The notes: generated from the letters alone by a model not told the origin. DNA of 64,000 bases from Pampus argenteus (GCA_036937835.1 CM072876.1:19962001-20026000), one strand, 5' to 3'; shown: positions 41,426 to 53,098, numbered from the stretch's first letter. Program-made: numbers and translations.

Positions 41426-44400
41426 CTATTGCTCCTTCCCACCTGCCTCACCCGGAGAGCCAGGCCGCCGCTGCTTTGACCCTTTTGCGTGGAGCTCCGG
41501 CTCCTTCCTCCGAATGGGCACAGAGGCGATTCTTCTTTGTGGCTGTGTCCTAGGCCTGCCGCCTGCAGCTCCGGCCCTTTGGACCGTCGCTGCGGCCATC
41601 TGGATCACAGCCACCGGGGGGATCTGCGTGTGCTTCCTTACCAGCAAGTTCCTGGAGGTCCATATGGCGTCTTTGATGGCGGCAAGGGTGAGCCACTGCT
41701 TTGCAAAGTCATTCTTTTTCATTTTTGTTTGGCTCACCCCATAAAGCACCAGTTGTGCTGTGAGGACCTCCCTCGCTGGCAAGTACGGGAATTTCAAGGA
41801 GCCGGCCATTGTCCACTGGTCTGCGGCAGCGCTGCAATCCCAGAGAAGGTGCCTAACCGACTCGGGCCCGCCACAACCCGGTCGGGGGCATGTTGAGGAC
41901 TTCGACATGCCCCGGGAATGCATAACGGACCTGACTGGGAGGATCTCGTGAGCCACCATCCACGACAGGTCCCGGAGTCTGTTCGGAAGAGCAGGATGGT
42001 TCACGTTGCGCCAAACTGTTGAGGGCTCGCCCAATGCGAGCCCGCGCACTGGACTCACTGGTTCTCGCTCCTGCACAACAGTAAGAAGAGAGCGATGGTT
42101 AGTTAAAACCTGCAGTTCTTCCTGCTCAAGTTTAAAATGCTTTAAAAATATCTGTATAAAAGCATAAGCTGGGGGCAGGCTAAAAGACACGGGTACTTTA
42201 AGATCAGTGGGTAAAATCCTCAATTTTCTTAGGTAAGACCCCATCCAGAAACGCGACATTGCTGTGGTCTTGGGGTTTCTGGATGGGTCTGTGGCATGTG
42301 TGATGTGCAGCGTGGTGTATCTGCTTCCTAGAAACAAATACAGGTCAGGCACTCCTTTTCCTCCTTTCTCTTTTGGTTTCTTCATCACATCCCTCCTCAG
42401 TCTTTCCCACTTGGAGCCCCACAGAAAGTAAAATATGGCTCGGTCCAGGTCTAAAAGCACTTTCCTTGGAGGGGTAAAAACAGAACTGATGAGTAAAAGC
42501 AAAGGTAAAATCACTGCTTTTAGGATTAAAACCTTTCCTTCAATGGTCAGTCCTCTAAGTCCCCAGTATCCTAGTCTCTGTCTAACTTTCCCTACCACGT
42601 CTGGCCAGTTTGTTCTACCTCCTCCCTCCCTGTCGAATTTGACCCCAAGTATTTTCTGGTCATTTTGAGTTATAGTCAGGGGGAGTCCCGTTGTCTCAGT
42701 CGCTGTCCACGGGCCGTAAAATTGAGCTTGGGTCTTGCTTCTGTTCAGTTTTGACCCAGAGGCTCGTCCGAACCAGTCAGTTAGGTCCAGTGTCCTGTTG
42801 ACAGATAAAAGGTCAGTGCATAAAATGTTGACGTCGTCCATATATAAAACACATTTTGTCACGAGTCCCCCGCTCCCTGGGATTCCCAGGCCATTGATCC
42901 GTTGGTCCCTTCTCAAGATCTGTGCCAGTGGTTCTATGCAGGTTACGTAGAGGAGGGCAGATAAAGGGCAACCCTGACGGACCCCGCAGTTAACACTCAC
43001 TGCTTTTGTCAGATGCCCATTAACAAGAAATTTACTGCTAATGCCCTGGTATAGCAGTCCCACCCATGTCATGAACCTCCCTGCAAAGCCCATTTTTTGC
43101 AGTACCCGGAAAAGGTACTGGTGCGAGACCCGATCGAAGGCTTTCTCAAAGTCTAAATTCAGGACTATTAGCCGAATGTTTCTATCTCTCGCATAACAGA
43201 TGGTGTCTCTGATCAGCACGAGGCTGTCCGTGATCTTCCTCCCGCGGATGGCACAGGCTTGGTCCGGGTGAATCACCTCTTCTAAAAACAAAGACATACG
43301 TGATGCTAAGAGTTTACTAAAAAGCTTGCAGTCATAGTTTAAAAGTGTGATAGGTCTCCAGTTCTTCAGGTCAGTCTCGTCTTTATTCTTATGAAGAAGA
43401 GTCACTATCCCTACTCGAAAACTCTCGGGAAGTCGGTCAAGTCGCTCAAATTCCATAAAAACAGCAAGTAAGTCAGGTGCTAAAATGTCCCAAAAAGTCA
43501 AATAAAATTCAACGGGAAGTCCGTCTTGTCCCGGGGACCTCCCTTTCTTAAAACTCTTGATGCACTTATTTAACTCTGGAATAGTAAAATCTTGGGTTAA
43601 AAGCACACTGTCACTTACCGTTTTGTCAATGAAATTTAAAACTTCTGTAATGGTGTCTGTATCAGTGGGTTTTTCTTGGTAGAGTGTCCCATAAAATTGT
43701 TCCACTGTTTGCTTTATTTCTTCTGTTGTATCAACTGTGCACCCATTTTCTTTTGTTAGTTTTAAGATCCCCCCCCTTTTGTTAACAATTTTCTTAAAAA
43801 AATACCTGGTGCACTTTTCCCCCTCCTCAGTTTCCTGTTCTCTGCTCCTTAAGATGACACCCTTACTTTTAACTTCTGCTAAAACCGACATCTCTGTTTT
43901 AATTTCTTTGATTTCTGCATTAAAATCCACCCCTTGTTGGTTTAGTTTAAAATAGCGCTGTAGTCTTTTTTGCAGTCCCATCATGCGTTTGTTTTCTTTA
44001 TTCTTTTTCCTTTTTCCTGCTTGCCTAAAGAAAGTCCGGGTCCTTTCCTTCACCATTTCCCACCAGTGTGCACGTGTGTCGTATAAGTCTTGAAGGGTCT
44101 GCCACTCTTTGTACTGCTCCCTGTACTGTCTGACTAGGTCCTTGTCATCTAAAAGGGAGCAGTTGAGTTTCCACAGACCGCTTCCTGATGTCACACCCGA
44201 TGAGAGTGATAGCGTGCAGGAAAGCATCAGGTGATCCGAAAAGAAAACAGGGGTTAATCTAGCATCGGTTGGAGGACAATCCCGTGTAAAAACATAATCT
44301 ATGCGAGAGGCTCTGGTGCCATCACCACTGAACCAGGTGAAGCCGTCCTCTCTGGGATGCATGGTTTTAAAACAGTCCTGTAGTTTAAAATCCTTGCATA

Positions 44401-44944
44401 AATTCTGCAATAAAACCGATGTTTTATCAAGTTTAAAATCATCCCCTACTCTTTTTCTGTCTTTATTACTTAAGATACAATTAAAATCACCCCCGGCAAC
44501 TATAGGTGCTCTACCTAGCATGTGGAACTGCAATTCTTCTAAAAGTTCATTCCTGTCATTCTTTTCGTTAGGTCCGTAGATATTTAAGAGGTTAAAATCC
44601 TGTCCCATAAAAGTCAGATGTGCTGAAAGTGCTCGACCGTCTCTCACCACAGTGCTACCTTTCACCAGAACTTGAGGATTTTTTATTAAAATGGCCACTC
44701 CATCATTTTTGTTTTGGTTAGATCCGCTCCATATTGATGTTTGTGGCCACCTCTCCTCCCATTGTCTGTAATGTGATAAAAAGGGTAGGCCACATTCCTG
44801 TAATAAAAACACATCTGACTTGAAGGAGCTAAGAAAGGATAAAACACTCTGGGCTCTAACTCTCGACTTCACACTTCTCACATTGATGGTTGAGAAGGTG
44901 AGGGTCATGAGAATGGTTAAAAATGGGATAACAGGTATGAACAT
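41426..44944 (-). CDS. Element D ORF2: APE endonuclease and reverse transcriptase
   Basis: 1172 residues, the same as element C ORF2 by eye, including the R in ACAIRGRK, YMDD and the full basic C-terminal tail. Confidence 0.93.
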   Translation of the reverse strand: MFIPVIPFLTILMTLTFSTINVRSVKSRVRAQSVLSFLSSFKSDVFLLQECGLPFLSHYRQWEERWPQTSIWSGSNQNKNDGVAILIKNPQVLVKGSTVVRDGRALSAHLTFMGQDFNLLNIYGPNEKNDRNELLEELQFHMLGRAPIVAGGDFNCILSNKDRKRVGDDFKLDKTSVLLQNLCKDFKLQDCFKTMHPREDGFTWFSGDGTRASRIDYVFTRDCPPTDARLTPVFFSDHLMLSCTLSLSSGVTSGSGLWKLNCSLLDDKDLVRQYREQYKEWQTLQDLYDTRAHWWEMVKERTRTFFRQAGKRKKNKENKRMMGLQKRLQRYFKLNQQGVDFNAEIKEIKTEMSVLAEVKSKGVILRSREQETEEGEKCTRYFFKKIVNKRGGILKLTKENGCTVDTTEEIKQTVEQFYGTLYQEKPTDTDTITEVLNFIDKTVSDSVLLTQDFTIPELNKCIKSFKKGRSPGQDGLPVEFYLTFWDILAPDLLAVFMEFERLDRLPESFRVGIVTLLHKNKDETDLKNWRPITLLNYDCKLFSKLLASRMSLFLEEVIHPDQACAIRGRKITDSLVLIRDTICYARDRNIRLIVLNLDFEKAFDRVSHQYLFRVLQKMGFAGRFMTWVGLLYQGISSKFLVNGHLTKAVSVNCGVRQGCPLSALLYVTCIEPLAQILRRDQRINGLGIPGSGGLVTKCVLYMDDVNILCTDLLSVNRTLDLTDWFGRASGSKLNRSKTQAQFYGPWTATETTGLPLTITQNDQKILGVKFDREGGGRTNWPDVVGKVRQRLGYWGLRGLTIEGKVLILKAVILPLLLLISSVFTPPRKVLLDLDRAIFYFLWGSKWERLRRDVMKKPKEKGGKGVPDLYLFLGSRYTTLHITHATDPSRNPKTTAMSRFWMGSYLRKLRILPTDLKVPVSFSLPPAYAFIQIFLKHFKLEQEELQVLTNHRSLLTVVQEREPVSPVRGLALGEPSTVWRNVNHPALPNRLRDLSWMVAHEILPVRSVMHSRGMSKSSTCPRPGCGGPESVRHLLWDCSAAADQWTMAGSLKFPYLPAREVLTAQLVLYGVSQTKMKKNDFAKQWLTLAAIKDAIWTSRNLLVRKHTQIPPVAVIQMAAATVQRAGAAGGRPRTQPQRRIASVPIRRKEPELHAKGSKQRRPGSPGEAGGKEQ

Positions 44945-44995
44945 TTTTAAGACTATAAAGCAATTAAAACTTTCAGATTTCTAAAAAATAAGTGG

Positions 44996-46318
44996 TTAAG
45001 AAATTTCTTGTGAATGGAGCTCCTCCTTCACTCCTAGGGGAGAAGGGTGAAGGGATTGAGCTGCATTCCCCTCTCGGACTCTCGGGGTTGGCCTCTGCTT
45101 CAATGCTGCATTTAATTTTGAGTCTTTTGGGGTTGATTGTAGAGCTATGGTTAAGAAAGAGACGTCATTTGGTGAGCTGGAGGGAAAGATTCTGGACTCC
45201 TCCTCAGATGAACTATCTGAGAGGGTCCTCATCCTTCCCCTCTTCTCTGAGACTACTGGAGACTCAGAGGACAGTTCTGATGCCGGCCTCTTTGTTTGCT
45301 GGGTGTCGGAGAGGGGGGCATCCTCGCTATCATCCTGTGTTTGGATTTCGTCACATTCTGGGGTAGCTCCGCCCTCTGCCTGCATTTCCCCAGAACTCTC
45401 CATTGGTGGGGCTGTTGCAGGCCCCTCCTCTTCTCCCCTCTCACCTGATCCCTCTCCTCCAATCATAGGATTTGGAGGGAGATTTGAATTTACTGGCCCC
45501 GCCTCTTCCAATAGCTCATGAATTACCTTCACTTGTTCATCATTTCTTCCTTTTTCTGTCTGCCGTGCTGCCTTGAGTTTGTTGGCAAATGACTTTGGGC
45601 AATCTCTAAAGAGGTGGTTTGTTTCCCCACAAAGATTACACCTTCTGCCATTGGTACATTCCTCAAAAGTGTGACCAATTTCTCTGCATTTTCCACAAAC
45701 AATTTCTTGGCACGCTTCTGCCAGGTGCCCGTGCTTGCCACACTTGCGACAAAGCTTGGGCTGACCCTGGTAGTGAATGTAGCCCCTGTTTTCACCCAGA
45801 ACTATCATTGATGGAAGGTGCTTCAGGCCCTGGAAGCCTTGGGGGTCCTGCCATTGTTGGATGGGAACCCTCCAAGCACAATTCCAGATGCCGTCTTCAT
45901 CCTTCACTTTGGTAGCCTGGCCTTTTACAGTGCAGTATCTACCCAGCCACAAACAAATGTCATCTGCATTCACGGTTTCATTGAACATTCTGACAATAAC
46001 TGTTTTTAAAGTATTGTCAGTCAACTTCTCAACATTAAATGCAGAAAACTGGGGTTTTACATTCTCATACTTTGTCCAGAACTCCTTCAACAGCACAGCA
46101 GATCGAAAACTCACGTCAAAACCTTTGTTAAAAGGCAGTGTCATGATACAATTAATTTCATCAGGTTTAAACTCGAGGGCTTTTTGGATCAGCTTCCTGG
46201 AGAAGTCCAGCCTCGACATCCCCAGAAGCTTTCCATCTTTTTCAATAAATAAAAATCGGACACTGTGGTGCCTCCGCATGCCGGCATGGCTGGCCGACAT
46301 GGTGGAGGCACCACACAA
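44996..46318 (-). CDS. Element D ORF1: three-CCHC zinc-knuckle protein
   Basis: 440 residues, the same as element C ORF1 by eye. The 51-bp gap to ORF2 is also the same. Confidence 0.9.
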   Translation of the reverse strand: MCGASTMSASHAGMRRHHSVRFLFIEKDGKLLGMSRLDFSRKLIQKALEFKPDEINCIMTLPFNKGFDVSFRSAVLLKEFWTKYENVKPQFSAFNVEKLTDNTLKTVIVRMFNETVNADDICLWLGRYCTVKGQATKVKDEDGIWNCAWRVPIQQWQDPQGFQGLKHLPSMIVLGENRGYIHYQGQPKLCRKCGKHGHLAEACQEIVCGKCREIGHTFEECTNGRRCNLCGETNHLFRDCPKSFANKLKAARQTEKGRNDEQVKVIHELLEEAGPVNSNLPPNPMIGGEGSGERGEEEGPATAPPMESSGEMQAEGGATPECDEIQTQDDSEDAPLSDTQQTKRPASELSSESPVVSEKRGRMRTLSDSSSEEESRIFPSSSPNDVSFLTIALQSTPKDSKLNAALKQRPTPRVREGNAAQSLHPSPLGVKEELHSQEIS

Positions 46319-46654
46319 TCTAAAAGATATAACAAGCTAAAAAACCTTAAAAAATGTCTAATAAATACAAGACTAAAAGCTCAATAAATAGATGTAAAAT
46401 GCTGAGACGTACAAAAAGGATAAATAGAAAACAGGGCTTACCTGGTCGACTTTGGCCTGGAAAGTTGTTAATTCCAGCAGAGTTCGGATAAATTATCCTC
46501 TGGGCCAATGGATTTCTATTTACTAAAGATTTGCAACTATAAGAAAGTTGAAATACTTTAGACAAGAAATAAGTGGGCTTTCCTCCCTAAACACTGACAG
46601 CAACTGGTGCCACAGCAGGCAGCAACTACCATCAATAACAGGAGGTGATCGCAG

Positions 46655-46680
46655 TCTTAGCCAAAAGGCCGAGAAGCGAT
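46655..46680 (-). pseudogene. RNU2: U2 snRNA 5' fragment (nt 1-26) upstream of element D
   Basis: U2 nt 1-26 with promoter, fused to element D. Confidence 0.93.
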
Positions 46681-47302
46681 ACCGTGAAGCTGCAGCAGGC
46701 GGGAGGGGGTTCTCCGCACAGCCGCCCTCACTGACGGGCCTGAACCTGGTGCAACAGGCAAGGGATAACGGGTCAAATAACCGCTAAAGATGCCGAACGA
46801 CAGGCGGAGGAAGTGCAACAGAGTAGCGCTAAACAAAGTTCCTTTAAGGGACCGGGTGCAGCGGCTCCTCCACTCTTCCCGCCCACGTGGTACATTCGGG
46901 ACCGATGGGAAAGCAGTAGAGGCGTGGCTGCTACAATGCAGCGCCGCCATGGAGACCGGTTGTTTCTGTCATTCACTGATTTCAGCGTTCACATGTGACA
47001 AAATGATCACGAGCGGGCCCTCTGCGAAAGCGGCTCTATCCGCGGACTCTCCCTGCGCCGTACAAGCTTTACCGTCCCTACTCTAAACGGGAGCATAAGT
47101 GACAAAATGAACACCGTGTTGCATTAAAGGAGACTTGAAGCTAGCGGCCGAGACCACAAAAGCGTTTGAATGAAAGGGTCATTTGCTCGTACACCGCCAC
47201 GCGACGGGACTTCATTTTGCTAGCGGGGCGGCCGCAGGTTCGAGCCACTGACGTGGCTTTCCTGTCCGGACACGCTCACTATTGTTGACATTGTACGTAT
47301 AA

Positions 47303-47466
47303 CAAGGGGAGAGCGCGAACGCAGTCCCCCACTACCACAAATTATGCAGTCGAGATTCCCACATTTGGGGAATTCGCAGAGGTCAGTCGGCCGGGGTGCA
47401 ATGGCTGAGCCTCGCCCTGGGTGAACCACCTACTTGATCATGGTGTCTCCCCTGCCAGGTAAGTAT
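47303..47466 (-). ncRNA. RNU1: U1 snRNA
   Basis: Consensus U1 with the element-linked accgccacg 3' flank (near 47193). (ACGC) tract of 3. Confidence 0.97.
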
Positions 47467-47937
47467 GACTTGGGGCCGCTTGATAGAAGGGAGTGGACTC
47501 CGGGTCAAACGGTTCTCACTGACGGTGCTGAATGCACAAACAGCACATCACGTATGAGCAGAGGCGGAGCCAACGAACCCTCTGACTGACGCGTACGCAC
47601 GCACGCACCGAGTTAACACCGTCTTTGCCAAACATTTCGGTGTACTGTGAATATGTCGGTAAGAGGATAAGAAAAGGCACAAGGGGCTCTATGGCCCTAA
47701 CCTGACCCTTTTGATCTCCACTGCCGTTTGCTTTGGATGCATAAATGTACGGAAATTACAGGAATTGGATCTATTTTATTGCCCAGCATCAGCATAACGT
47801 ACCTCACCCGGAACATTCACAGTCACGCGCTCAGCAAGTCAGCCGCAGGCTGTGAGTAACATAGAGCTTGAAAGTAAACTTCACTTTCGCCTCGATTCAG
47901 CCCGACGCTGTTGCTTTTACTTTCACATAGTCAGAGG

Positions 47938-48124
47938 GGTGCACCGTTCCCGGAAGCACTGCAATACCGGGTCGATGCGTGGAGAGGACGGAGCAAGCCC
48001 CTGTTCCATCTCCCTGCTTCAAAAATCAATTTAATATATGGTCCCCGGGTAGGGGACGTATCAGATATTAAACTGATAAGAACAGATACTACACTTGATC
48101 TTAGCCAAAAGGCCGAGAAGCGAT
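47938..48124 (-). ncRNA. RNU2: U2 snRNA
   Basis: Consensus U2. Its upstream region is the first of the class II form (aggcttggc and ccattgggg near 48364-48398). Confidence 0.97.
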
Positions 48125-48747
48125 ACCGTGAAGCTGCAGCAGGCGGGAGGGGGTTCTCCGCACAGCCGCCCTCACTGACGGGCCTGAACCTGGTGCAACA
48201 GGCAAGGGATAACGGGTCAAATAACCGCTAAAGATGCCGAACGACAGGCGGAGGAAGTGCAACAGAGTAGCGCTAAACAAAGTTCCTTTAAGGGACCGGG
48301 TGCAGCGGCTCCTCCACTCTTCCCGCCCACGTGGTACATTCGGGACCGATGGGAAAGCAGTAGAGGCTTGGCTGCTACAATGCAGCGCCGCCATTGGGGA
48401 CCGGTTGTTTCTGTCATTCACTGATTTCAGCGTTCACATGTGACAAAATGATCACGAGCGGGCCCTCTGCGAAAGCGGCTCTATCCGCGGACTCTCCCTG
48501 CGCCGTACAAGCTTTACCGTCTCTACTCTAGACGGGAGCATAAGTGACAAAATGAACACCGCGTTGCATTAAAGGAGACTTGAAGCTAGCGGCCGAGACC
48601 ACAAAAGCGTTTGAATGAAAGGGTCATTTGCTCGTACACCTCCACGCGACGGGACGTCATTTTGCTAGCGGGGCGGCCGCAGGTTCGAGCCACTGACGTG
48701 GCTTTCCTGTCCGGACACGCTCACTATTGTTGACATTGCACGTATAA

Positions 48748-48911
48748 CAAGGGGAGAGCGCGAACGCAGTCCCCCACTACCACAAATTATGCAGTCGAGA
48801 TTCCCACATTTGGGGAATTCGCAGAGGTCAGTCGGCCGGGGTGCAATGGCTGAGCCTCGCCTTGGGTGAACCGCCTACTTGATCATGGTGTCTCCCCTGC
48901 CAGGTAAGTAT
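48748..48911 (-). ncRNA. RNU1: U1 snRNA, class II
   Basis: First class II U1: U39 becomes C (plus-strand accgcctac), which would leave an A-C mismatch with A26 in stem I next to the U1-70K loop. It also has G50 to A (CACCCAAGGCG). (ACGC) tract of 4. Confidence 0.95.
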
Positions 48912-49386
48912 GACTTGGGGCCGCTTGATAGAAGGGAGTGGACTCCGGGTCAAACGGTTCTCACTGATGGTGCTGAATGCACAAACAGCACATCACGTAT
49001 GAGCAGAGGCGGAGCCAACGAACCCTCTGACTGACGCGTACGCACGCACGCACGCACCGAGTTAACGCCGTCTTTGCCAAACATTTCGGTGTACTGTGAA
49101 TATGTCGGTAAGAGGATAAGAAAAGGCACAAGGGGCTCTATGGCCCTAACCTGACCCTTTTGATCTCCACTGCCGTTTGCTTTGGATTCATAAATGTACG
49201 GAAATTACAGGAATTGGATCTATTTTATTGCCCAGCATCAGCATAACGTACCTCACCCGGAACATTCACAGTCACGCGCTCAGCAAGTCAGCCGCAGGCT
49301 GTGAGTAACATAGAGCTTGAAAGTAAACTTCACTTTCGCCTCGATTCAGCCCGACGCTGTTGCTTTTACTTTCACATAGTCAGAGG

Positions 49387-49573
49387 GGTGCACCGTTCCC
49401 GGAAGCACTGCAATACCGGGTCGATGCGTGGAGAGGACGGAGCAAGCCCCTGTTCCATCTCCCTGCTTCAAAAATCAATTTAATATATGGTCCCCGGGTA
49501 GGGGACGTATCAGATATTAAACTGATAAGAACAGATACTACACTTGATCTTAGCCAAAAGGCCGAGAAGCGAT
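49387..49573 (-). ncRNA. RNU2: U2 snRNA
   Basis: Consensus U2 with class II upstream region. Confidence 0.97.
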
Positions 49574-50196
49574 ACCGTGAAGCTGCAGCAGGCGGGAGGG
49601 GGTTCTCCGCACAGCCGCCCTCACTGACGGGCCTGAACCTGGTGCAACAGGCAAGGGATAACGGGTCAAATAACCGCTAAAGATGCCGAACGACAGGCGG
49701 AGGAAGTGCAACAGAGTAGCGCTAAACAAAGTTCCTTTAAGGGACCGGGTGCAGCGGCTCCTCCACTCTTCCCGCCCACGTGGTACATTCGGGACCGATG
49801 GGAAAGCAGTAGAGGCTTGGCTGCTACAATGCAGCGCCGCCATTGGGGACCGGTTGTTTCTGTCATTCACTGATTTCAGCGTTCACATGTGACAAAATGA
49901 TCACGAGCGGGCCCTCTGCGAAAGCGGCTCTATCCGCGGACTCTCCCTGCGCCGTACAAGCTTTACCGTCTCTACTCTAGACGGGAGCATAAGTGACAAA
50001 ATGAACACCGCGTTGCATTAAAGGAGACTTGAAGCTAGCGGCCGAGACCACAAAAGCGTTTGAATGAAAGGGTCATTTGCTCGTACACCTCCACGCGACG
50101 GGACGTCATTTTGCTAGCGGGGCGGCCGCAGGTTCGAGCCACTGACGTGGCTTTTCTGTCCGGACACGCTCACTATTGTTGACATTGCACGTATAA

Positions 50197-50360
50197 CAAG
50201 GGGAGAGCGCGAACGCAGTCCCCCACTACCACAAATTATGCAGTCGAGATTCCCACATTTGGGGAATTCGCAGAGGTCAGTCGGCCGGGGTGCAATGGCT
50301 GAGCTTCGCCCTGGGTGAACCGCCTACTTGATCATGGTGTCTCCCCTGCCAGGTAAGTAT
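50197..50360 (-). ncRNA. RNU1: U1 snRNA, class II
   Basis: U39C plus G56 to A (GGGCGAAGCTC). Its duplicate is at 63226-63389. (ACGC) tract of 4. Confidence 0.95.
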
Positions 50361-50835
50361 GACTTGGGGCCGCTTGATAGAAGGGAGTGGACTCCGGGTC
50401 AAACGGTTCTCACTGACGGTGCTGAATGCACAAACAGCACATCACGTATGAGCAGAGGCGGAGCCAACGAACCCTCTGACTGACGCGTACGCACGCACGC
50501 ACGCACCGAGTTAACGCCGTCTTTGCCAAACATTTCGGTGTACTGTGAATATGTCGGTAAGAGGATAAGAAAAGGCACAAGGGGCTCTATGGCCCTAACC
50601 TGACCCTTTTGATCTCCACTGCCGTTTGCTTTGGATGCATAAATGTACGGAAATTACAGGAATTGGATCTATTTTATTGCCCAGCATCAGCATAACGTAC
50701 CTCACCCGGAACATTCACAGTCACGCGCTCAGCAAGTCAGCCGCAGGCTGTGAGTAACATAGAGCTTGAAAGTAAACTTCACTTTCGCCTCGATTCAGCC
50801 CGACGCTGTTGCTTTTACTTTCACATAGTCAGAGG

Positions 50836-51022
50836 GGTGCACCGTTCCCGGAAGCACTGCAATACCGGGTCGATGCGTGGAGAGGACGGAGCAAGCCCCT
50901 GTTCCATCTCCCTGCTTCAAAAATCAATTTAATATATGGTCCCCGGGTAGGGGACGTATCAGATATTAAACTGATAAGAACAGATACTACACTTGATCTT
51001 AGCCAAAAGGCCGAGAAGCGAT
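50836..51022 (-). ncRNA. RNU2: U2 snRNA
   Basis: Consensus U2 with class II upstream region. Confidence 0.97.
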
Positions 51023-51645
51023 ACCGTGAAGCTGCAGCAGGCGGGAGGGGGTTCTCCGCACAGCCGCCCTCACTGACGGGCCTGAACCTGGTGCAACAGG
51101 CAAGGGATAACGGGTCAAATAACCGCTAAAGATGCCGAACGACAGGCGGAGGAAGTGCAACAGAGTAGCGCTAAACAAAGTTCCTTTAAGGGACCGGGTG
51201 CAGCGGCTCCTCCACTCTTCCCGCCCACGTGGTACATTCGGGACCGATGGGAAAGCAGTAGAGGCTTGGCTGCTACAATGCAGCGCCGCCATTGGGGACC
51301 GGTTGTTTCTGTCATTCACTGATTTCAGCGTTCACATGTGACAAAATGATCACGAGCGGGCCCTCTGCGAAAGCGGCTCTATCCGCGGACTCTCCCTGCG
51401 CCGTACAAGCTTTACCGTCTCTACTCTAGACGGGAGCATAAGTGACAAAATGAACACCGCGTTGCATTAAAGGAGACTTGAAGCTAGCGGCCGAGACCAC
51501 AAAAGCGTTTGAATGAAAGGGTCATTTGCTCGTACACCTCCACGCGACGGGACGTCATTTTGCTAGCGGGGCGGCCGCAGGTTCGATCCACTGACGTGGC
51601 TTTCCTGTCCGGACACGCTCACTATTGTTGACATTGCACGTATAA

Positions 51646-51809
51646 CAAGGGGAGAGCGCGAACGCAGTCCCCCACTACCACAAATTATGCAGTCGAGATT
51701 CCCACATTTGGGAATTTCGCAGAGGTCAGTCGGCCGGGGTGCAATGGCTGAGCCTCGCCCTGGGTGAACCGCCTACTTGATCATGGTGTCTCCCCTGCCA
51801 GGTAAGTAT
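51646..51809 (-). ncRNA. RNU1: U1 snRNA, class II, stem-loop III variant
   Basis: U39C, and stem-loop III reads GCGAAATTCCCAAATG in place of GCGAATTCCCCAAATG. The ATTCCC/GGGAAT stem can still form with a loop one base shorter. (ACGC) tract of 5. Confidence 0.94.
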
Positions 51810-52288
51810 GACTTGGGGCCGCTTGATAGAAGGGAGTGGACTCTGGGTCAAACGGTTCTCACTGACGGTGCTGAATGCACAAACAGCACATCACGTATGA
51901 GCAGAGGCGGAGCCAACGAACCCTCTGACTGACGCGTACGCACGCACGCACGCACGCACCGAGTTAACGCCGTCTTTGCCAAACATTTCGGTGTACTGTG
52001 AATATGTCGGTAAGAGGATAAGAAAAGGCACAAGGGGCTCTATGGCCCTAACCTGACCCTTTTGATCTCCACTGCCGTTTGCTTTGGATGCATAAATGTA
52101 CGGAAATTACAGGAATTGGATCTATTTTATTGCCCAGCATCAGCATAACGTACCTCACCCGGAACATTCACAGTCACGCGCTCAGCAAGTCAGCCGCAGG
52201 CTGTGAGTAACGTAGAGCTTGAAAGTAAACTTCACTTTCGCCTCGATTCAGCCCGACGCTGTTGCTTTTACTTTCACATAGTCAGAGG

Positions 52289-52475
52289 GGTGCACCGTTC
52301 CCGGAAGCACTGCAATACCGGGTCGATGCGTGGAGAGGACGGAGCAAGCCCCTGTTCCATCTCCCTGCTTCAAAAATCAATTTAATATATGGTCCCCGGG
52401 TAGGGGACGTATCAGATATTAAACTGATAAGAACAGATACTACACTTGATCTTAGCCAAAAGGCCGAGAAGCGAT
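52289..52475 (-). ncRNA. RNU2: U2 snRNA
   Basis: Consensus U2. The class II upstream region here also has gtaaaggc for gtagaggc near 52711. Confidence 0.97.
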
Positions 52476-53098
52476 ACCGTGAAGCTGCAGCAGGCGGGAG
52501 GGGGTTCTCCGCACAGCCGCCCTCACTGACGGGCCTGAACCTGGTGCAACAGGCAAGGGATAACGGGTCAAATAACCGCTAAAGATGCCGAACGACAGGC
52601 GGAGGAAGTGCAACAGAGTAGCGCTAAACAAAGTTCCTTTAAGGGACCGGGTGCAGCGGCTCCTCCACTCTTCCCGCCCACGTGGTACATTCGGGACCGA
52701 TGGGAAAGCAGTAAAGGCTTGGCTGCTACAATGCAGCGCCGCCATTGGGGACCGGTTGTTTCTGTCATTCACTGATTTCAGCGTTCACATGTGACAAAAT
52801 GATCACGAGCGGGCCCTCTGCGAAAGCGGCTCTATCCGCGGACTCTCCCTGCGCCGTACAAGCTTTACCGTCTCTACTCTAGACGGGAGCATAAGTGACA
52901 AAATGAACACCGCGTTGCATTAAAGGAGACTTGAAGCTAGCGGCCGAGACCACAAAAGCGTTTGAATGAAAGGGTCATTTGCTCGTACACCTCCACGCGA
53001 CGGGACGTCATTTTGCTAGCGGGGCGGCCGCAGGTTCGAGCCACTGACGTGGCTTTCCTGTCCGGACACGCTCACTATTGTTGACATTGCACGTATAA

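Larger units (their letters stand above)
41081..46654 (-). mobile_element. U2-specific non-LTR retrotransposon D (intact ORFs)
   Basis: A 5574-bp copy that appears identical to element C over its whole length, lying 11343 bp away inside a duplicated block. It arose with the block and not by a new insertion. Both ORFs are open. Confidence 0.95.
39487..48124. repeat. Higher-order duplication, second copy (carries element D)
   Basis: Second copy of the 28144-36781 block at offset 11343. Two ordinary units (36782-39486) lie between the copies, so the exchange involved about eight unit-equivalents of array. The variants near 40644, 40672, 40836 and 40997 match those of the first copy. Confidence 0.85.
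47938..50634. repeat. Higher-order duplication at offset 13029, first copy
   Basis: Two consecutive class II units here share private variants with the units at 60967-63663. These are ccttggg near 48862, ctgatggtg near 48965, ggattcat near 49185, cttttctg near 50152 and gagcttcgcc near 50302. The offset is nine repeat units (13029 bp). The similarity ends before 50635 (ggatgcat here, ggattcat at 63664). Boundaries are approximate. Confidence 0.7.

Noticed and set aside
30083..46318. Elements C and D as two independent insertions
   Set aside because: They share all private variants in both element and flanks at a constant 11343-bp offset, so block duplication explains them.
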